A stretch of DNA of 64,000 nucleotides from an uncultured Modestobacter sp. (GCF_947486615.1 NZ_CANKUD010000007.1:115769-179768), one strand, 5' to 3'; counted from the stretch's first letter, positions 23,452 through 32,733 are shown. Program-made: numbers and translations. The notes: generated by a model not told the origin, from the sequence alone.

Positions 23452-25710
23452 TCAGGACGGCGCGGGTGTGTCCTCCGACTCGACCAGCGCGACCGAGGTG
23501 ATCCGGTGGACGGCGAAGGTGCGGCTCTCCCCGCGCCCCTCGTCGAACCCCTGCAGGAAACCGCCGACCAGCGAGACCGGCTGCACCACCCGCTGGCTGC
23601 CGCTGCCCTGGGCGTCGATGTAGCCCAGCCAGATCGGCAGCCCCTCGCGGACCGCGCGAGACAGCAGCTCCAGGGTGCTGGCGGTGGTCACCCCGGGCAC
23701 CTGCCGCACCGGCTCGGTGCGCCGGGCGGCGAGCGCCGCGTCCCCGGCCCGGATCTCCCGGACGGTCGCCGCCACGTCCTCGGGGGCCATCCGCCGCGGC
23801 CCGGACGGCGCCGTGCTGCCGGGGCGCCGGCCGGCGGCACGCGAGGGTGCCTTCGGGCGGGTGAGCACCGTGCCGCCGGAGGACTCCCCGGCCGGGGCGT
23901 AGCCCGCGGTGCGCAGCACCGAGAGCACCTCGTCGGCCGGCAGCCCGCTGACCAGCACGCCGGGGGCGAGCCGGCGCAGCTCGGCGTTCGCGGTGCGCCG
24001 GTCGCTGAGCACCTGGGAGACCAGCCCGTGGTCGTCGGAGCGCACGTAGCACTCGATCGCGCCGACCCGCAGCCGGCCGTGCTGGCGGGCGACGTCGTCG
24101 ACCAGGTACTCCAGCGCCTGCGGCACCGGGGTGCGGGAGGCGCGGGTGAAGAAGTCGTGCAGGTCGGCGGCCGACCAGCCGGCGTCCAGCGCGCGGCGGA
24201 TGCTGCCGTCGGACACCCGGTAGACCGTCGCCCCGCCGGAGGACTCCACGTCGGCGACGACGGCGAGCGTGCCGGCCAGCTCGGCGACCAGCGGGCCGGG
24301 CGCGATCAGGGACAGGTCGGGCTGGGCGAGCACGTGGTCGACCGGCTCGGGCAGCAGGCCGCGCATGCCGTCGCCGGCGGCGTCCTCCCCGCCGGTGAGC
24401 AGCCCTCGGCCACCCGTGCTCAGCACCCCGCCCACGGCGATGCCCAGCCGCCCGGCCTCGGCCAGCAGGTCGGGCACCGGGGAGAGCCGGTCGGCCCGGC
24501 GCGGCGTCCGCCAGCGGAGCAGGGTGACCAGCTCGGGGGAGGTGAGCCCCTCCCCGGGCGGGAACTCGGCCAGCACCGCCAGCGCCGAGCGGCGCAGCGC
24601 CGGCGCGGTCTGCCGGACGGTGTCGGGGGACAGCACGTTCACCGCCTTGCCCGCCACGTCGCGCTGGCCCACCAGCGAGATGAGCCGGACGCTGGTCAGC
24701 CAGCCCTCGGCCAGCACCGCCCAGCGGTCGGGCAGGTCCTGCTCGCGCCAGGCGTCGTAGCCGCGGGTGGGCAGCCACTCGTCGCGCTGGGCACCGCCGA
24801 CGTCCAGCAGACCGGCGGCGTGCGCCAGCTCGACCAGGAAGGCGACGTCGCCCTCGCCGATCTTGAGCTCCTTGGCCAGCCGCTTCTGGTCGCGCACGCC
24901 GAGCCCGCCGCTGCGCAGCAGCCCGGCCGGCTCCTCCTCCAGCGCGGTGAGCACGTCGGTGACCCGGCCGATGACCTCCAGCGCGGCGCCGGCGGCCTGC
25001 CGGTCCACGACCGCCGGGTCGCGCCGGGTGATCTCCGGTTCCGGGCGCAGCCGTGGTGGGCCGAGCGGGCGGTCGCCGCGCAGCGCCAGCCCGATCTCCC
25101 GCGGCAGCTCGACGTTCACCGCGTCGATCCGGGCCAGCAGCCCGGCCTGCAGCAGCCGGCGGGCCGGGGTGAGCGCGCCGCCGGTGCTGTCGGGCAGGTG
25201 GCCGACCGGCCGGTCGGCGCTCAGCCGCTCGAGCACGCCGCGCTCCTCGGGGTCGAGCCCGCTGAGGGTGCCGGGCACGTCCCCGGGCAGCGGCACCCGC
25301 AGGTCGACCGCCCGCCGGCCGAGACCGGCCGGGTAGCGGACGGCGCGGCGCACCGGCTCGGGGGCGTGCAGGTCGGCGTCGCCCCACAGCAGCGCCCGGG
25401 TCGTCAGCGTCCCGACCGCGGCGTCGACCACCTCGGCCGGTACGTCGGGCAGCAGTCCGGGCAGCTCGTCGCGCGGCACGCCGTCAGTGGGGGAGAGCAG
25501 CACCGCGTCGAGCACCTGCAGCGTGGCGGCGTCCAGCTCGTCGAGTGCGCGGTCGACCGAGACCGGCACCGCCAGCCGGGTGGCCAGGCCCACGACGTCG
25601 GAGGGGGCGGGGCGCGCGACGTCGGGCCGGGCCACCAGGAGGCCACCCAGCTGCTCGTCGGTGCGGGTGCGCAGCCAGGCGGCGAGCGTGGCGGGCTGGT
25701 CCGGAGACAT
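23452..25710 (-). CDS. Helicase-associated protein (XPB/Ssl2-like N-terminal domain, WYL-like C-terminus)
   Basis: 752 residues. The middle (roughly residues 420-620) carries the Helicase_C_3 / XPB-Ssl2 N-terminal domain: LPEPVDHVLAQPDLSLIAPG, VYRVSDGSIRRALDAGWSA, and the later ARQHGRLRVGAIECYVRSDD. The end, IWLGYIDAQGSGSQRVVQPV, looks like a WYL fold. The family normally sits next to bacterial XPB genes and is thought to work with them in DNA repair. ATG 25710 has TAGCGT 13 bases upstream. There is no helicase motif, so it is not itself an ATPase. A 145-bp gap to the methyltransferase gene contains the TTGATGCATGCAAC region, probably that gene's promoter. Confidence 0.85.
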   Translation of the reverse strand: MSPDQPATLAAWLRTRTDEQLGGLLVARPDVARPAPSDVVGLATRLAVPVSVDRALDELDAATLQVLDAVLLSPTDGVPRDELPGLLPDVPAEVVDAAVGTLTTRALLWGDADLHAPEPVRRAVRYPAGLGRRAVDLRVPLPGDVPGTLSGLDPEERGVLERLSADRPVGHLPDSTGGALTPARRLLQAGLLARIDAVNVELPREIGLALRGDRPLGPPRLRPEPEITRRDPAVVDRQAAGAALEVIGRVTDVLTALEEEPAGLLRSGGLGVRDQKRLAKELKIGEGDVAFLVELAHAAGLLDVGGAQRDEWLPTRGYDAWREQDLPDRWAVLAEGWLTSVRLISLVGQRDVAGKAVNVLSPDTVRQTAPALRRSALAVLAEFPPGEGLTSPELVTLLRWRTPRRADRLSPVPDLLAEAGRLGIAVGGVLSTGGRGLLTGGEDAAGDGMRGLLPEPVDHVLAQPDLSLIAPGPLVAELAGTLAVVADVESSGGATVYRVSDGSIRRALDAGWSAADLHDFFTRASRTPVPQALEYLVDDVARQHGRLRVGAIECYVRSDDHGLVSQVLSDRRTANAELRRLAPGVLVSGLPADEVLSVLRTAGYAPAGESSGGTVLTRPKAPSRAAGRRPGSTAPSGPRRMAPEDVAATVREIRAGDAALAARRTEPVRQVPGVTTASTLELLSRAVREGLPIWLGYIDAQGSGSQRVVQPVSLVGGFLQGFDEGRGESRTFAVHRITSVALVESEDTPAPS

Positions 25711-25717
25711 CCGCTCC

Positions 25718-25770
25718 ACGCTACGTCGCGCCCCGGTGCGACCGCCTCGGCGGCCGGGCTCTGTCACCAT
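25718..25770. promoter_or_regulatory. Divergent leaderless promoters
   Basis: Minus-strand TAGCGT (25718-25723) is 13 bases before ATG 25710. Plus-strand CACCAT (25765-25770) is 12 bases before GTG 25777. Confidence 0.4.
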
Positions 25771-25776
25771 CCCGGG

Positions 25777-26286
25777 GTGCCCGCCCTCGACGACCCGCAG
25801 ACCCGCACCGACCTGGCCGCCCTCCGCGCCGGCGGGCTGCGCTGGCTGGGCGGCGGACTGCTGGCCGTCGTCCTGGGGTTCGTGCTGGGCGCCGCCGTCG
25901 TCCGGATCGCCGAGGACGGCGGCTCCCGGCTGCCCGGCGGCGGGCTGCTGGTCGTCGCCCTGGTGGTCGGTGGGCTGGCGGCCGCGCTCGCCGGGCTCGG
26001 CTCGCTGCTGCGCACCCGCCGGTGGGCCGCCGCGCTGGCCCGGGTGCCGTGGAGGTCGGGCCGGCTGCGGATCGCCGGGCCGGCGGTGCTGCAGGTCGAG
26101 CCGGACGGGCCGGAGGACGAGCCGCTGCCGCTGCGGCTGCAGTCCACCGCGGTCTGGCGGACCCGGGCGGTGCAGCGGCTGGACGGCGGCGAGGTGCGCT
26201 ACGCCGAGGTCTCGCCGGCCGAGTGGGTGCTCACCGCCGACGGCGCCGGCACGGTCTACGGCGCCCGGGTCGCCCGCCGGCACTGA
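25777..26286 (+). CDS. Two-span membrane protein, unknown
   Basis: 169 residues with two hydrophobic segments, about residues 23-45 (LLAVVLGFVLGAAVVRIA) and 53-76 (LLVVALVVGGLAAALAGLGS), then a soluble domain of about 90 residues containing AVLQVEPDG and SPAEWVLTADGAGTVYGARV. The layout suggests a membrane-anchored cytoplasmic beta-rich domain. I do not recognise the family. GTG 25777 is chosen by the -10 spacing; the open frame continues upstream antisense to the helicase partner gene. Confidence 0.65.
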   Translation: MPALDDPQTRTDLAALRAGGLRWLGGGLLAVVLGFVLGAAVVRIAEDGGSRLPGGGLLVVALVVGGLAAALAGLGSLLRTRRWAAALARVPWRSGRLRIAGPAVLQVEPDGPEDEPLPLRLQSTAVWRTRAVQRLDGGEVRYAEVSPAEWVLTADGAGTVYGARVARRH

Positions 26287-26399
26287 CCCCTCCCAGCGAC
26301 ACGGGGACCCGCGGCGTGCGTGCGGGCGGCCCGGCACGGGAAGATGACGGGGAGGCACCCGGGGAGCTGACCCGGGCCCCGCACGCAGATGGAGGCGTC

Positions 26400-26621
26400 A
26401 TGTCCAAGCGCAAGGAGAAGCACGCCCACCTGGTCGAGCCGACCTGGGGGACGTCGGAGGGCGACGGCCCGCCGGTCACCGAGCTGATCAGCGAGATGGC
26501 CGGTGGGCTCTCGCCGTTCGGTGAGGACCACGCCTTCCCGCTCCCGCCGGAGCGGCTGCGTTACGCCCACCCGCAGGACAAGCCCAACCGGGCCGGCCTG
26601 ATGGCGGGCGAGGGCAGGTGA
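26400..26621 (+). CDS. Small hypothetical protein
   Basis: 73 residues: basic N-terminus [14 protein letters not shown], then [31 protein letters not shown] (shown in part: [19 protein letters not shown]), then [15 protein letters not shown] lies four bases before ATG 26400. The stop overlaps the next gene's GTG by four bases (GTGA), so it is translationally coupled to the acyl-CoA synthetase. Function unknown. Confidence 0.65.
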   Translation: MSKRKEKHAHLVEPTWGTSEGDGPPVTELISEMAGGLSPFGEDHAFPLPPERLRYAHPQDKPNRAGLMAGEGR

Positions 26622-28273
26622 CACCTCCCGCGCTGCCGTCCTACAGCAGCGGCACCTCCACGGTGCCCCTGCTGGGCGACACGATCGGGGACGACCTCGA
26701 CCGGACGGCAGCGCGGGTGGGCGACCACGAGGCGCTGGTGGAGTGCGCCTCGGGCCGCCGCTGGACCTACCCCGAGCTGGTCGCCGACGTCGACGCCTGC
26801 GCCCTGGGGCTCGACGCCCTCGGCGTGGCCAGGGGCGACCGGGTCGGCATCTGGGCGCCCAACTGCGCCGAGTGGGTCTTCGTGCAGTACGGGACGGCGA
26901 AGCTCGGCGCCGTCCTGGTCACGATCAACCCGGCCTACCGCACCCACGAGCTGGCCTACGTGCTGCGCCAGGCCGGCGTCTCGGTGCTGGTCGCCGCGCC
27001 GGAGTTCAAGGGCAGCGACTACCGGGCGATGGTCGAGCAGGTGCGCGCCGACTGCCCCGACCTGCGCGAGGTGCTCTTCCTCGGCGACCCGGCGTGGGAC
27101 CAGCTGATGACCGCCGGCCGCGCCGCGGACCGCGGGCAGCTCGCGGAGCGGGCCGCCCAGCTCTCCCCGGACGACCCGGTCAACATCCAGTACACCTCCG
27201 GGACGACGGGCTTCCCCAAGGGCGCCACGCTCACCCACCACAACCTGCTCAACAACGGGTTCTTCGTGGGCGAGGGCTGCGGCTACACCGAGGCCGACCG
27301 GGTCTGCATCCCGGTGCCGTACTACCACTGCTTCGGCATGGGGATGGGCAACCTGGGCTGCACCTCGCACGGCGCGACGATGGTGATCCCGGCGCCCGGC
27401 TTCGACCCGGCTGCCACCCTGCGCGCGGTGCAGGAGGAGCGGTGCACCTCCCTCTACGGCGTCCCCACGATGTTCATCGCCGAGCTGGGCCTGCCCGACT
27501 TCGCCTCCTACGACCTATCCAGCCTGCGCACCGGGATCATGGCCGGCTCGCCGTGCCCGGTGGAGGTGATGAAGCGGGTGGTCGAGGAGATGGGCATGAC
27601 CGAGGTGACCATCTGCTACGGCATGACCGAGACCTCCCCGGTCTCCACCCAGACCGGTGCGGACGACGACCTGGTGCGCCGCACCTCGACGGTCGGCCGG
27701 GTGCACCCGCACCTGGAGGTCAAGGTCGTCGACCCGCGGACCGGTCTCACCGTGCCGCGTGGCACCCCGGGTGAGTTCTGCACCCGCGGCTACTCGGTGA
27801 TGCTCGGCTACTGGGACGAGCCGGAGAAGACCGCCGAGGTGCTCGACGCCGCCCGCTGGATGCACACCGGCGACCTGGCGGTGATGGACGCCCACGGCTA
27901 CCTGAACATCGTCGGCCGGATCAAGGACATGGTCATCCGCGGCGGGGAGAACGTGTACCCCCGGGAGATCGAGGAGTTCCTCTACACCCACCCCGACGTC
28001 GTGGACGCCCAGGTGATCGGCGTCCCGGACGTGCGGTACGGGGAGGAGCTGATGGCCTGGGTCCAGCTGCGCGAGGGCGCCGAGCCGCTCACCGTGGCCG
28101 CGCTGCGGGAGTTCTGCACCGGCCGGCTCGCCCACTACAAGGTGCCGCGGTACCTCAAGCTCGTCGACGGCTTCCCGATGACGGTCACCGGCAAGGTCCG
28201 CAAGGTCGAGATGCGCGAGGTGTCCATCGAGGAGCTGGGGCTGCAGGAGGCGGCCGCCTCCCGCTTCGCCTGA
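26618..28273 (+). CDS. AMP-binding acyl-CoA synthetase (FadD-like)
   Basis: 551-residue adenylate-forming enzyme that activates a carboxylic acid with ATP and CoA. Seen: phosphate loop [18 protein letters not shown] near residue 190, the A5 motif [39 protein letters not shown], and the catalytic lysine in [10 protein letters not shown]. Closest in style to medium/long-chain fatty-acyl-CoA synthases of the FadD35 or YngI type; the acyl chain cannot be read. GTG 26618 overlaps the small upstream gene by four bases. The stop codon lies in the first unit of a 14-bp triplet repeat. Confidence 0.92.
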   Translation: MTPPALPSYSSGTSTVPLLGDTIGDDLDRTAARVGDHEALVECASGRRWTYPELVADVDACALGLDALGVARGDRVGIWAPNCAEWVFVQYGTAKLGAVLVTINPAYRTHELAYVLRQAGVSVLVAAPEFKGSDYRAMVEQVRADCPDLREVLFLGDPAWDQLMTAGRAADRGQLAERAAQLSPDDPVNIQYTSGTTGFPKGATLTHHNLLNNGFFVGEGCGYTEADRVCIPVPYYHCFGMGMGNLGCTSHGATMVIPAPGFDPAATLRAVQEERCTSLYGVPTMFIAELGLPDFASYDLSSLRTGIMAGSPCPVEVMKRVVEEMGMTEVTICYGMTETSPVSTQTGADDDLVRRTSTVGRVHPHLEVKVVDPRTGLTVPRGTPGEFCTRGYSVMLGYWDEPEKTAEVLDAARWMHTGDLAVMDAHGYLNIVGRIKDMVIRGGENVYPREIEEFLYTHPDVVDAQVIGVPDVRYGEELMAWVQLREGAEPLTVAALREFCTGRLAHYKVPRYLKLVDGFPMTVTGKVRKVEMREVSIEELGLQEAAASRFA

Positions 28274-28305
28274 GCCCCTTCGCCTGAGCCCCTTCGCCTG
28301 AGCCG
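28264..28305 (+). repeat. Triplicated CTTCGCCTGAGCCC unit over the stop codon
   Basis: Three 14-bp tandem units (28264-28277, 28278-28291, 28292-28305; last base differs). Each unit contains TGA; the real stop is in the first. Slippage or duplication at the gene end is the simplest origin. Confidence 0.8.
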
Positions 28306-28327
28306 GGCCCGACGGCCGGGGGCTCAG
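28298..28327. terminator. Hairpin between convergent genes
   Basis: CTGAGCC (28298-28304) pairs with GGCTCAG (28321-28327), with inner GGCC/GGCC. It includes the stop codon of the minus-strand DUF202 gene. Confidence 0.5.
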
Positions 28328-28668
28328 CCGTGCCGGACGACGAGGTCGGTCACCAGGCCGCAGAGGGCGGCCAGCACCACCAGCCCGGTGGCCAGGGCCG
28401 CGGTGCGGGGTGCCCGGGCGTCACCACCGGTTCCGGCCGCGGCCTGGCCGTCCCGCTGGCGCCGGGGCGTCACCGTCCCCAGCAGGGCCAGCGCGGCGAT
28501 CGCGGTCACCGCGGCCGGGACGACCAGCCGCAGGTCGTCGTGCACGGCCGCGCTGCGGGTCAGCAGCCCGGCGACCAGCAGCATGCTCAGCCCGGTGCGC
28601 TGCCAGGACAGCGCGGTGCGGTCCGGCTGGGTCTCCCCGGCGTCCCGGGGCGGTGGGCTGCCGGTCAC
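28324..28668 (-). CDS. DUF202 membrane protein (second of pair)
   Basis: 114 residues. DUF202 signature at the N-terminus, DRTALSWQRTGLSMLLVAGLL, followed by two more hydrophobic segments; three spans expected. Family function is unknown. GTG 28668 overlaps the stop of the upstream DUF202 gene by four bases, so the two are one coupled operon and probably form a hetero-complex (inference). Confidence 0.85.
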   Translation of the reverse strand: MTGSPPPRDAGETQPDRTALSWQRTGLSMLLVAGLLTRSAAVHDDLRLVVPAAVTAIAALALLGTVTPRRQRDGQAAAGTGGDARAPRTAALATGLVVLAALCGLVTDLVVRHG

Positions 28669-29033
28669 CCGCGGACGATGTCCACCACGACCAGCACCAG
28701 CAGCACCACCACCAGCACCGCGACCAGCGCGGTGACCCAGCGGGCGGCGACGCCCGGTGGCAGCGGCTGGTCGGCGGCGATGGCCCGCTCGTTGCGGGTG
28801 TACCGGCGGTGCCCGGCCAGCGCGGTCACCAGCCCGGCCACCAGCAGCGCCACCGAGACGGCCTCCCCGCCGCCGGCGAAGCCCAGCCGCGGGGCGAACT
28901 GGGTCATCGCCACGCCGCCGGCGACCAGGGCCAGGCCGGTGCGCAGCCAGGCCAGCAGGGTCCGCTCGTTGGCCAGGCTGAACCGGTAGTCCGGGTGCGG
29001 CGGCGGGGCCGGGGAGCCGGACGGGGTCGACAC
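28665..29033 (-). CDS. DUF202 membrane protein, YidH-like (first of pair)
   Basis: 122 residues. DUF202 signature FSLANERTLLAWLRTGLALV, then two further spans (VALLVAGLVTALAGH and a long C-terminal VVLLVLVVV helix). Resembles YidH. GTG 29033 has TACGCT 13 bases upstream, so this pair begins with a leaderless gene. Paired DUF202 genes are common in actinobacteria. Confidence 0.85.
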   Translation of the reverse strand: MSTPSGSPAPPPHPDYRFSLANERTLLAWLRTGLALVAGGVAMTQFAPRLGFAGGGEAVSVALLVAGLVTALAGHRRYTRNERAIAADQPLPPGVAARWVTALVAVLVVVLLVLVVVDIVRG

Positions 29034-29040
29034 GGCGGTC

Positions 29041-29046
29041 AGCGTA
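29041..29046 (-). promoter_or_regulatory. -10 element of the DUF202 pair (leaderless)
   Basis: TACGCT on the minus strand begins 13 bases before GTG 29033. Confidence 0.45.
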
Positions 29047-29190
29047 GGTCCCCGTCGTCCGGGGCTCCCGGAAAGCCCGCCCGGTGCGGTCGGTCCCCGG
29101 GCTAGCCTGGGGAGCGAGCGGCCGAGGACCGGCTGCGCACGCCCCGGCCACGACGGCCCGGGGCCGGCGACGAGTGACTGAGGGATCGAC

Positions 29191-29574
29191 GTGCCCAGCG
29201 GCAAGGTGAAGTGGTTCAACCCGGAGAAGGGCTTCGGTTTCCTGGCCCACGACGGTGGACCGGACGTGTTCGTGCACAAGGACGCGCTGCCCGCCGGCAC
29301 CACCGAGCTCAAGCCCGGCCAGCGGGTCGAGTTCGGCATCGTCCAGGGGCGCCGCGGAGACCAGGCGCTGCAGGTGCGGGTGCTCGACCCGCTGCCGTCC
29401 GCGGTCGCCGCCACCCGCAAGAAGCCCGACGAGCTGGTGCCGATCGTCGAGGACCTGATCAAGCTGCTGGACGACGTGTCGGAGGGCCTCCGGCACGGCC
29501 GGCGCCCGGACGCGCAGCACGCCCGCAAGGTGGCCACGGTGCTGCGCGCCGTCGCCGCCGACCTGGACGCCTGA
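29191..29574 (+). CDS. Cold-shock protein with C-terminal extension
   Basis: 127 residues. The first 66 are a cold-shock domain: GKVKWFNPEKGFGFLAHDG (RNP1), DVFVHKDAL (RNP2). A helical, basic extension of about 60 residues follows (ELVPIVEDLIKLLDDVSEGL), as in the longer actinobacterial CspB-type proteins. Binds single-stranded RNA/DNA and opens mRNA structure. GTG 29191 has GAGGGA upstream; a TAGCCT hexamer about 88 bases before the start would give a leader, as usual for csp genes. Only 13 bases separate its end from the convergent lipoprotein gene. Confidence 0.9.
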   Translation: MPSGKVKWFNPEKGFGFLAHDGGPDVFVHKDALPAGTTELKPGQRVEFGIVQGRRGDQALQVRVLDPLPSAVAATRKKPDELVPIVEDLIKLLDDVSEGLRHGRRPDAQHARKVATVLRAVAADLDA

Positions 29575-29587
29575 GGGCTGGCCGCCG

Positions 29588-30103
29588 TCAGCCGGCCGGG
29601 GGCGCCTCGGTGGTGCTCTCGATCGGCCCGGCGGCGGTGCGGATGAAGCCGACCGGCCACGCGCCGGACAGCCCCTCGCACGCGTCGGCGTCGGAGTCCT
29701 GCACGACCACCAGGTAGAACGTCGCCGGGACGACGTCGGAGGTGGAGATCTCGTCGAGGACGGTGGTGCCCGCCTCGACGTCAACCTCACCGATCCGCTC
29801 CTGGAGGTCCTCGTCGAACACCTGGACCTCCCAGCCGGAGTCGGCCACCGCGTCGGGCACCTGCAGCACGACCGTGGTGTCCGGCGCGACCTCCAGGATC
29901 GGCGGCGAGGTCTGGTAGCGCTGGCCCTCCCCGCCCAGGCAGTACTGGGTGGGGTCGGCGGTGATCGGGTCGCCGCCGGCCTGCACGGTGATCGAGGGGG
30001 CGACGGTCTCCCGGCTGCCCGTCCCGGAGTCCCCGCAGCCGCCCAGCAGCGCCAGCCCGGCCAGCAGCGCGGCCCCCGTCGACGCCCGTCCTGCCGTGCT
30101 CAC
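29588..30103 (-). CDS. DUF2771-like lipoprotein
   Basis: 171 residues. Signal peptide with lipobox: ALLAGLALLGGCGDSG, so Cys near residue 23 is the lipid anchor. The mature part is acidic and beta-rich with two cysteines (QYCLGGEG and DADACEGLSG) that may form a disulfide. Fits the DUF2771 family of actinobacterial lipoproteins, function unknown. GTG 30103 lies one base past the stop of the MFS gene, so the two are co-transcribed. Confidence 0.8.
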   Translation of the reverse strand: MSTAGRASTGAALLAGLALLGGCGDSGTGSRETVAPSITVQAGGDPITADPTQYCLGGEGQRYQTSPPILEVAPDTTVVLQVPDAVADSGWEVQVFDEDLQERIGEVDVEAGTTVLDEISTSDVVPATFYLVVVQDSDADACEGLSGAWPVGFIRTAAGPIESTTEAPPAG

Positions 30104-30104
30104 G

Positions 30105-31742
30105 TCATGCCTCCCGATCGATGGTGCGGACGGTCCGGCGGGTGCGCAGGCTCCAGAGGGTGAGGCCGATCGCGAGCACCAGCAGCGCCGCGGCCACGGT
30201 GAAGCCCAGCCAGCCGATGGTGGGCAGGGCGACCCCGAGCGCGCCGCCGACCACCCAGGCCAGCTGCAGCCAGGTCTCGGACCGGGCGAACGCCGAGGCC
30301 CGCAGCCGGTCGGGCACCTCGCGCTGGATGATCGCGTCGAGGGCGGACTTGCCCAGGCCGTTGGCGATCGCGGCGACCCCGGCGACCAGCGCGGCCATCG
30401 GCAGGCTGAAGGTGAAGGCGGCCAGCACGGTGATCGCGGCGGCCACCCCGGCCGCGGCCAGCACCACCTTGTCCGGGCTGGTGGTGTGCAGCCGCGACCC
30501 GGCCGCGGTGCCCAGGAAGCTGCCGGCCCCGGCCGCCACGGCGATCGAGCCGAGCGCGACGGTGGCCGCCCAGCCGTCGTCCACGGTGGCCTGCACCAGG
30601 AACGCGGAGAAGATGGTGAGGAAGCCGCCCAGCCCGCGCAGCGCCGCGGTGGCGCGCAGCGCGGTCACCACGTGCGGGGTGGTGGCCCGGCGCCGTCCGG
30701 GCAGCTCGATCGGCGCGGTGCGCAGCACGTCGGCTGCCTCCTCGCCGGCCGGGACGTCGACGTGGGAGGGGAGCCGGACGGCGAGCACCGCGGCCACGGT
30801 GAACACCACGGCGGTGGCGCCGAGCTCCCAGCCGAAGCCGAGCAGCGCCGCGATCCCCGCGCCGACGGCCCCGAGCACCCCGCCGGCGGCCAGCCCGAAC
30901 ACCGACAGCCGGGCGTTGGCCGACGTCAGCGACATCGGCCCGGGCAGCACCCGGGGGACGACCGCGGCGCGCAGCACGTTGAAGCCCTTGCTCAGCACCA
31001 GCACCCCGAGCGCGGCCGGGTAGAGCGCCAGGTCGTCGTGGTGGGCGGCCATCAGCAGCGCCAGCACGGCCCGCGCGGCGAGGCTGCCGCTCAGCGCCCA
31101 GCGCCGGCCCCGCTGCAGCCGGTCCAGCGCCGGTCCGATCACCGGCGCGACCAGCGCGAACGGCGCCATCGTGACCAGCAGGTACAGCGCCACGTTGCTG
31201 CGCTGGGCGTCGGCCGCGGCGGCGAAGAAGAGCGTGCCGGCCAGCGAGACGGCGATCATCGCGTCGCCGGCCACGTGCAGGGCGTTGACCCAGACCAGCC
31301 CGGACAGCCCGCTGTCGCCGGCGCCGTCGGCCCGGCCGGCGGCCCGCACCCGGCGGACGGCGGCGCCGCCCAGCTCCCGGGTGCGTGCGGCGGCGACCCG
31401 GGTGACGGTCACCTTCGGTCCGCGGGGACCGGGCGCGGCCGGGCCGGACGGCGGGTGGGCTCCGGGTGCCGGCGTCGTCGCCGCGAGGGTGGGGCCGGCC
31501 GCCACCGGGGGCTGCGCGGCGGTGGGCTGTCCGGCGGTGGGCTGTGCGGCGGTGGGCTGTGCGGCGGCCACCGGGCGGGCGGCGGTGGGGGTGTCGTCGC
31601 CGGGCGGCTGGCTCGCGGCGACCGGCAGCGGCCGGGTCTGCTGCCGGCGCACGCCCATCGGTGAGGTGTCCACGCCGTGTTCCGGAGCCCGGCGTGCGGC
31701 GCGCAGCCGCCGGCGGGCGCGCGGGGCGGGGGAGTCGGACAC
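30105..31742 (-). CDS. MFS transporter with Pro-rich cytoplasmic N-terminus
   Basis: 545 residues. The first 135 are basic then low-complexity, including five-residue repeats of the TAAQP type. The remainder is a 12-span MFS fold: LVWVNALHVAGDAMIAVSLAG, RGRRWALSGSLAARAVL, and a late GLGKSALDAIIQREVPDRLR that is characteristic of a DUF2771-linked transporter group. Substrate unknown. GTG 31742 is set by VSDSPAPRARRR; 172 bases separate it from the divergent DUF3027 gene. Operon with the lipoprotein. Confidence 0.82.
   Translation of the reverse strand: MSDSPAPRARRRLRAARRAPEHGVDTSPMGVRRQQTRPLPVAASQPPGDDTPTAARPVAAAQPTAAQPTAGQPTAAQPPVAAGPTLAATTPAPGAHPPSGPAAPGPRGPKVTVTRVAAARTRELGGAAVRRVRAAGRADGAGDSGLSGLVWVNALHVAGDAMIAVSLAGTLFFAAAADAQRSNVALYLLVTMAPFALVAPVIGPALDRLQRGRRWALSGSLAARAVLALLMAAHHDDLALYPAALGVLVLSKGFNVLRAAVVPRVLPGPMSLTSANARLSVFGLAAGGVLGAVGAGIAALLGFGWELGATAVVFTVAAVLAVRLPSHVDVPAGEEAADVLRTAPIELPGRRRATTPHVVTALRATAALRGLGGFLTIFSAFLVQATVDDGWAATVALGSIAVAAGAGSFLGTAAGSRLHTTSPDKVVLAAAGVAAAITVLAAFTFSLPMAALVAGVAAIANGLGKSALDAIIQREVPDRLRASAFARSETWLQLAWVVGGALGVALPTIGWLGFTVAAALLVLAIGLTLWSLRTRRTVRTIDREA
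31516..31560 (-). repeat. Three 15-bp tandem repeats inside the MFS gene
   Basis: Units GCGGCGGTGGGCTGT (31516-31530, 31531-31545, 31546-31560; first base varies) plus seven bases of a fourth. They code for the TAAQP-type repeat, so copy number could vary without a frameshift. Confidence 0.8.
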
Positions 31743-31914
31743 GAGCCCATGGTGCCGCAGCTGCCTGTGCCGGTCCGTCGCCCTCGGCGCCGGCGGGGGA
31801 CGGGCGCCAGCTGTCCGTGCCCGTCGGCTCACCCCGGCCGCGGTCACCGGGACGAACCGCCGTCCCGGTGACGCCGGCCGTGCCGGGGTGGCGCCATCGG
31901 TGACAATGGGGGGC

Positions 31915-32724
31915 GTGTCCGACTCCGAGTACGCCGCTGCCCCTGGCCCCGCTCCGGACGAGGTGCTGGCCGCCGCCGTCGAGCAGGCCCGTGCTGCCGC
32001 CGTCGAGGTCGCCGGGGATGCCGCCGCCGTGGGCGACCACCTGGGGGTGAGCCCCGAGCTGATCGGTCTCGACGAGGCCCCCGAGCTGGGTGCGGTCCGC
32101 ACCCACTCCTTCGCCGCCACGCTGCCCGGCTACGTCGGCTGGCACTGGGCGGTGACCCTGGCCGTGGTGCCCGGTGACGCCGCCCCCACCCTCGACGAGG
32201 TCGTGCTCCTCCCGGGCGACTCCGCGCTGCTCGCCCCGGCCTGGGTGCCCTGGAGCGAGCGGCTGCGCCCCGGTGACCTCTCGGTCGGCGACGTGCTGCC
32301 CTCCACCGAGGACGACCCGCGCCTGGTGCCGGCCTACCTGGCCGACGACGACTCCGCCGACGACCCGGCCGGCCGGGTCGTCGCCGAGGAGCTGGGCATC
32401 GGCCGCGAGCGGGTGCTGTCGCCGGAGGGGCGCAACGAGGCGGCTGCGCGCTGGCGGGAGGGCGACTTCGGTCCGCGCTCGTCGATGGCCCGGCACGCGC
32501 CCGGCCCCTGTGCGACCTGCGGGTTCTTCCTGCCGCTGGCGGGCTCGCTGCGCCTGTCGCTGGGGGCCTGCAGCAACGCCTTCGCCCCGGCCGACGGGCA
32601 CGTGGTGGCCGCCGACTACGGCTGCGGCGCGCACAGCCAGGCCAGCCTCGAGCGCACCGACGGCGAGCCTGCCGAGTTCACCCCGACCGCGCGCTACGAC
32701 ACCGCGGACTTCGACGTCCTCTGA
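31915..32724 (+). CDS. DUF3027 family protein
   Basis: 269 residues, a conserved actinobacterial family without known function. Family marks: the middle YVGWHWAVTLAVVPG, VPWSERLRPGDLSVGDVLP, and the Cys motif GPCATCGFFLPL followed by SLGACSNAFAPADGHVV and DYGCGAHS; four cysteines suggest a zinc site. GTG 31915 follows a GACAAT hexamer by 13 bases. It ends 9 bases from the convergent DUF2530 gene. Confidence 0.88.
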   Translation: MSDSEYAAAPGPAPDEVLAAAVEQARAAAVEVAGDAAAVGDHLGVSPELIGLDEAPELGAVRTHSFAATLPGYVGWHWAVTLAVVPGDAAPTLDEVVLLPGDSALLAPAWVPWSERLRPGDLSVGDVLPSTEDDPRLVPAYLADDDSADDPAGRVVAEELGIGRERVLSPEGRNEAAARWREGDFGPRSSMARHAPGPCATCGFFLPLAGSLRLSLGACSNAFAPADGHVVAADYGCGAHSQASLERTDGEPAEFTPTARYDTADFDVL

Positions 32725-32733
32725 GCGCAGGGC

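Noticed and set aside
23303..25387. A 694-codon minus-strand open frame of Arg/Ala/Gly
   Set aside because: Shifted-frame shadow of the helicase-associated protein; its composition is not protein-like.
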